DNA of 64,000 bases from Triops longicaudatus (taxonomy: Eukaryota > Arthropoda > Branchiopoda > Notostraca > Triopsidae), in NCBI GenBank assembly GCA_022885665.1, contig JAGQDJ010000089.1, forward strand, positions 62,001 through 126,000, given 5' to 3'. The notes under the pieces were generated by a model that did no database searches, was not told where the DNA came from, and saw only the letters and a list, made by a program, of their open reading frames with translations. The translations under genes were made by a program, and so were the position numbers. This document shows, one piece after another, positions 61,973 to 64,000 of the stretch (within the stretch, counting starts at the first letter, position 1; each line of letters begins with the position of its first letter).

Positions 61973-64000
61973 ATGGACCTTTTGTTTGCAGAAGGTAGAG
62001 AACGCGCACTGTTTTCACAATTGGAGTCTGTCAAAGAGATCAGGTACAATATGTTTGCCTTATCCTGGAAGCGAAACTTACTTTCTCATTTTCTGCAGAC
62101 AAAAGACTCTCTCGCTTGAGAGACTAAAGCAACGATTATTGCAAGAAATAAGATCTGCAGATAGCGATGAAAAGAGCTTGTCTACGTTCAAGGAAGAAAT
62201 GGAGCTTTTACTGCAAGAAAAGATGGCTCATGTAGAGGAGCTTCGTCAAATTCATGCGGATATTAACGCAGTAAGCAAAACAGAGCTCTTTTTGAATATT
62301 TTGTGTTTAACATCTGCGTACGTTAAACGTAGATGGAAAGCGTTATTAAGCAAGCCGAAGAATCGCGTAATAAAGCATTGGATGTTGCTCGTCATTTGTA
62401 CGACGAGTACAAGCCTCTGAAGTCGGATTTAGATCAGCTCAGAAGGGAACGCCTGGGTTTAGAACGTCTGCCTGACGTAACTGAAGAAGAAAATGGACAT
62501 TTGCTTACTAGGTAAACGATTTTCTAACACAGTAGAATCTTGTCGTAACATACACTTCTATAGCGGGCTGTCAGCTATGGTAGACGGTCTTTAATGTTCC
62601 CGCGTTATGTGAGTGTAGACAAAACTATCTCAAATAACGAATTTCGGTTATATCGCATAAATTTCCAGTCCTAAAGAGGTTATTTTTAAGGAAGTTTGGT
62701 GTCTCTCTTTACTTTTGACAATCTCGAATATTGCCTCTCCGTGCGTTAAAAATACCCCGAATATTATTACGAACACTCACTCGTGAAGTATCATTTAACT
62801 CAACCTGTTCATTACCCTAAAAGCAGGCGCTCATAAAAGAATAAGAAGTTCGCGAAAGCTCATGACAAATGTTTAACAGTATTTAGGTACGATAACCTGC
62901 GGACCCTCAATGACTGTCTTAGTAATATTAGGTCATGTTTTATTAGATACAATATGTTGTTCGTTGTGTTGGCTAATAATGGATATTAATAGCGTTTACC
63001 CTAATAATGGATATTACATAGTAATCGACCGTAATGTACAAATTTGTCTTATAAAGCTGAGCAAAAAAAAAAATCTATTTTCCAGTTGAATGGTTGTTTT
63101 TTTTTCGTGCTCAAAATAGTAACGAAGGGCAAAGCGTAGTGGGCACTTTTAACATTACCTTTTTGATGATAAAACGAAGCAATTCCTGAAGTCTTTTCAA
63201 AAGGTGACGTGAAAATGCTCGAAAAATGTGAAAATAAAACGCGGCGCATCGTTTTAACTCTGCACCTGTCATGGCGGATTTCACACTAACGATTTGTGCC
63301 CAATAACGAGTTATTTTCGCGTTCGTAAAATGTGATTGGCAGTGGATGTGGTCATATTTCCCTTTCTTTGTTGCTCTTCCGTAAGGGTCCGAAAGATGCA
63401 ACCATCACGATTATATCTCAGGATGAGTTTCGAACATCGAGTAATTATCGCCGAATTTTTTCTTAAGCCATATTTTTGTTACAAATAAAAGAATGCAGGT
63501 CTATTGAGACTTTCTAAACACCCTGTATAATAAACTTCATTCCGGTTAATAAATACGTTTACTTAAAATTTGTTAAGACTGTTCGGATGGAGATTGTAAC
63601 ACATGAGCTGTGTGAATAAAGTTAAGCACTAGAATGTCACTAACATGTTGCCTTTGCAATTCGTTTGTTTTAAGTCTTCTGTCCGAGAAACCTAAGATGG
63701 ACTGGCCTCCCGAACGAGAAGAGGGCCTTCTTGCGATGACGCCTCAGCCGACATACATTCCAACGCAACCGCCTCTCCTGATAAGCGCAACAGTTCCGAA
63801 AAATGACCCTCGACCATTGCCACCTCAACCCGGGCCGGCTCCAACTTTTAGGTGAATTAATTTCACGTGCTTTTTCCTAAACACCGATACATGTGTTAAA
63901 TTGTTTATAGGCAACAACCTCCACCTATGAAGTCGTGCTTGTCTTGCCATCAACAAATTCATCGCAACGCACCTATTTGTCCGTTATGCAAGGCCAAAAG
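61973..64000 (+). CDS. ZC4H2: ZC4H2, C4H2 zinc-finger protein; five exons visible, 3' end outside the window
   Basis: A nuclear coiled-coil/zinc-finger protein; in vertebrates it binds the RNF220 ubiquitin ligase and is needed for neural and motor development. Visible coding segments are 61973-62043, 62099-62270, 62333-62511, 63675-63851 and 63911-64000, keeping frame throughout (about 229 complete codons). Residues about 8-140 form the coiled coil, with near-identical MELLLQEKMAHVEELR, IHADIN, LYDEYKPLK and GLERLPD. A Pro-rich linker follows where the human protein has an Ala/Gln run. The last exon gives TFRQQPPPMKSCLSCHQQ and then IHRNAPICPLCKAK: Cys209, 212, 223, 226 and His213/217 of the C4H2 finger. 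The basic C-terminal tail is missing only because the window ends. The exon-4 start is the least certain junction: acceptor TTTTAAG, chosen because it keeps phase. Confidence 0.95.
62512..63674 (+). other. ZC4H2 intron 3 (about 1.16 kb)
   Basis: The only long intron among the minus- and plus-strand genes at this end apart from GRXCR1. It holds a 16-bp direct repeat. Minus-strand frames at 63049-63401 have no recognisable domain. Confidence 0.75.
62973..63016. repeat. 16-bp direct repeat inside ZC4H2 intron 3
   Basis: CTAATAATGGATATTA occurs at 62973-62988 and again, unchanged, at 63001-63016, 12 nt apart. It suggests a local duplication. Confidence 0.65.

Overview
This window is animal nuclear DNA, most likely from an arthropod or another ecdysozoan such as a tardigrade. 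Evidence: spliced genes with GT-AG introns; a Toll receptor end whose TIR domain matches the long Toll-6/7/8 clade; and a glutaredoxin-like cysteine-rich protein close to the fly CG12206/CG31559 proteins. I cannot fix the species. I see no bacterial, plasmid, phage or CRISPR features.

Layout. (1) 2-925, plus: the last coding part of a Toll-family receptor (end of ectodomain, membrane helix, TIR domain, short disordered tail), cut by the left edge. (2) About 926-52,929: roughly 52 kb of AT-rich DNA with no gene I can name. Its open frames are about as long and as numerous as expected by chance. The one stretch I flag as a possible exon is at 42.7-43.0 kb on the minus strand, with a PP2C-like GVFDGYRG motif. 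(3) 52,930-55,938, minus: a complete four-exon GRXCR1-type gene (410 aa). (4) 58,087-60,781, minus: a complete eleven-exon ETFDH gene (609 aa), the mitochondrial electron-transfer-flavoprotein:ubiquinone oxidoreductase. (5) 61,973-64,000, plus: ZC4H2, a nuclear coiled-coil/zinc-finger protein; five exons are visible and the gene runs off the right edge. ETFDH and ZC4H2 are divergent, with about 1.2 kb between start codons.

I built the exon models by hand from splice signals, frame continuity and similarity to known proteins. For GRXCR1 and ETFDH the exon lengths sum to whole codons and all splice phases agree, so I trust them. The five ZC4H2 segments also keep frame.

The genes do not form one pathway: innate immunity or patterning (Toll), actin-bundle/sensory-bristle type function (GRXCR), mitochondrial beta-oxidation (ETFDH) and nuclear/neural development (ZC4H2). 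The most useful leads are splice acceptors only 12-35 nt upstream of all three internal start codons, the contrast between very short introns and a 52-kb gene-free stretch, the unproven PP2C-like exon, a TTAGG-like degenerate tract in the divergent promoter, and a few palindromes and hairpins. I found no convincing new molecular system.
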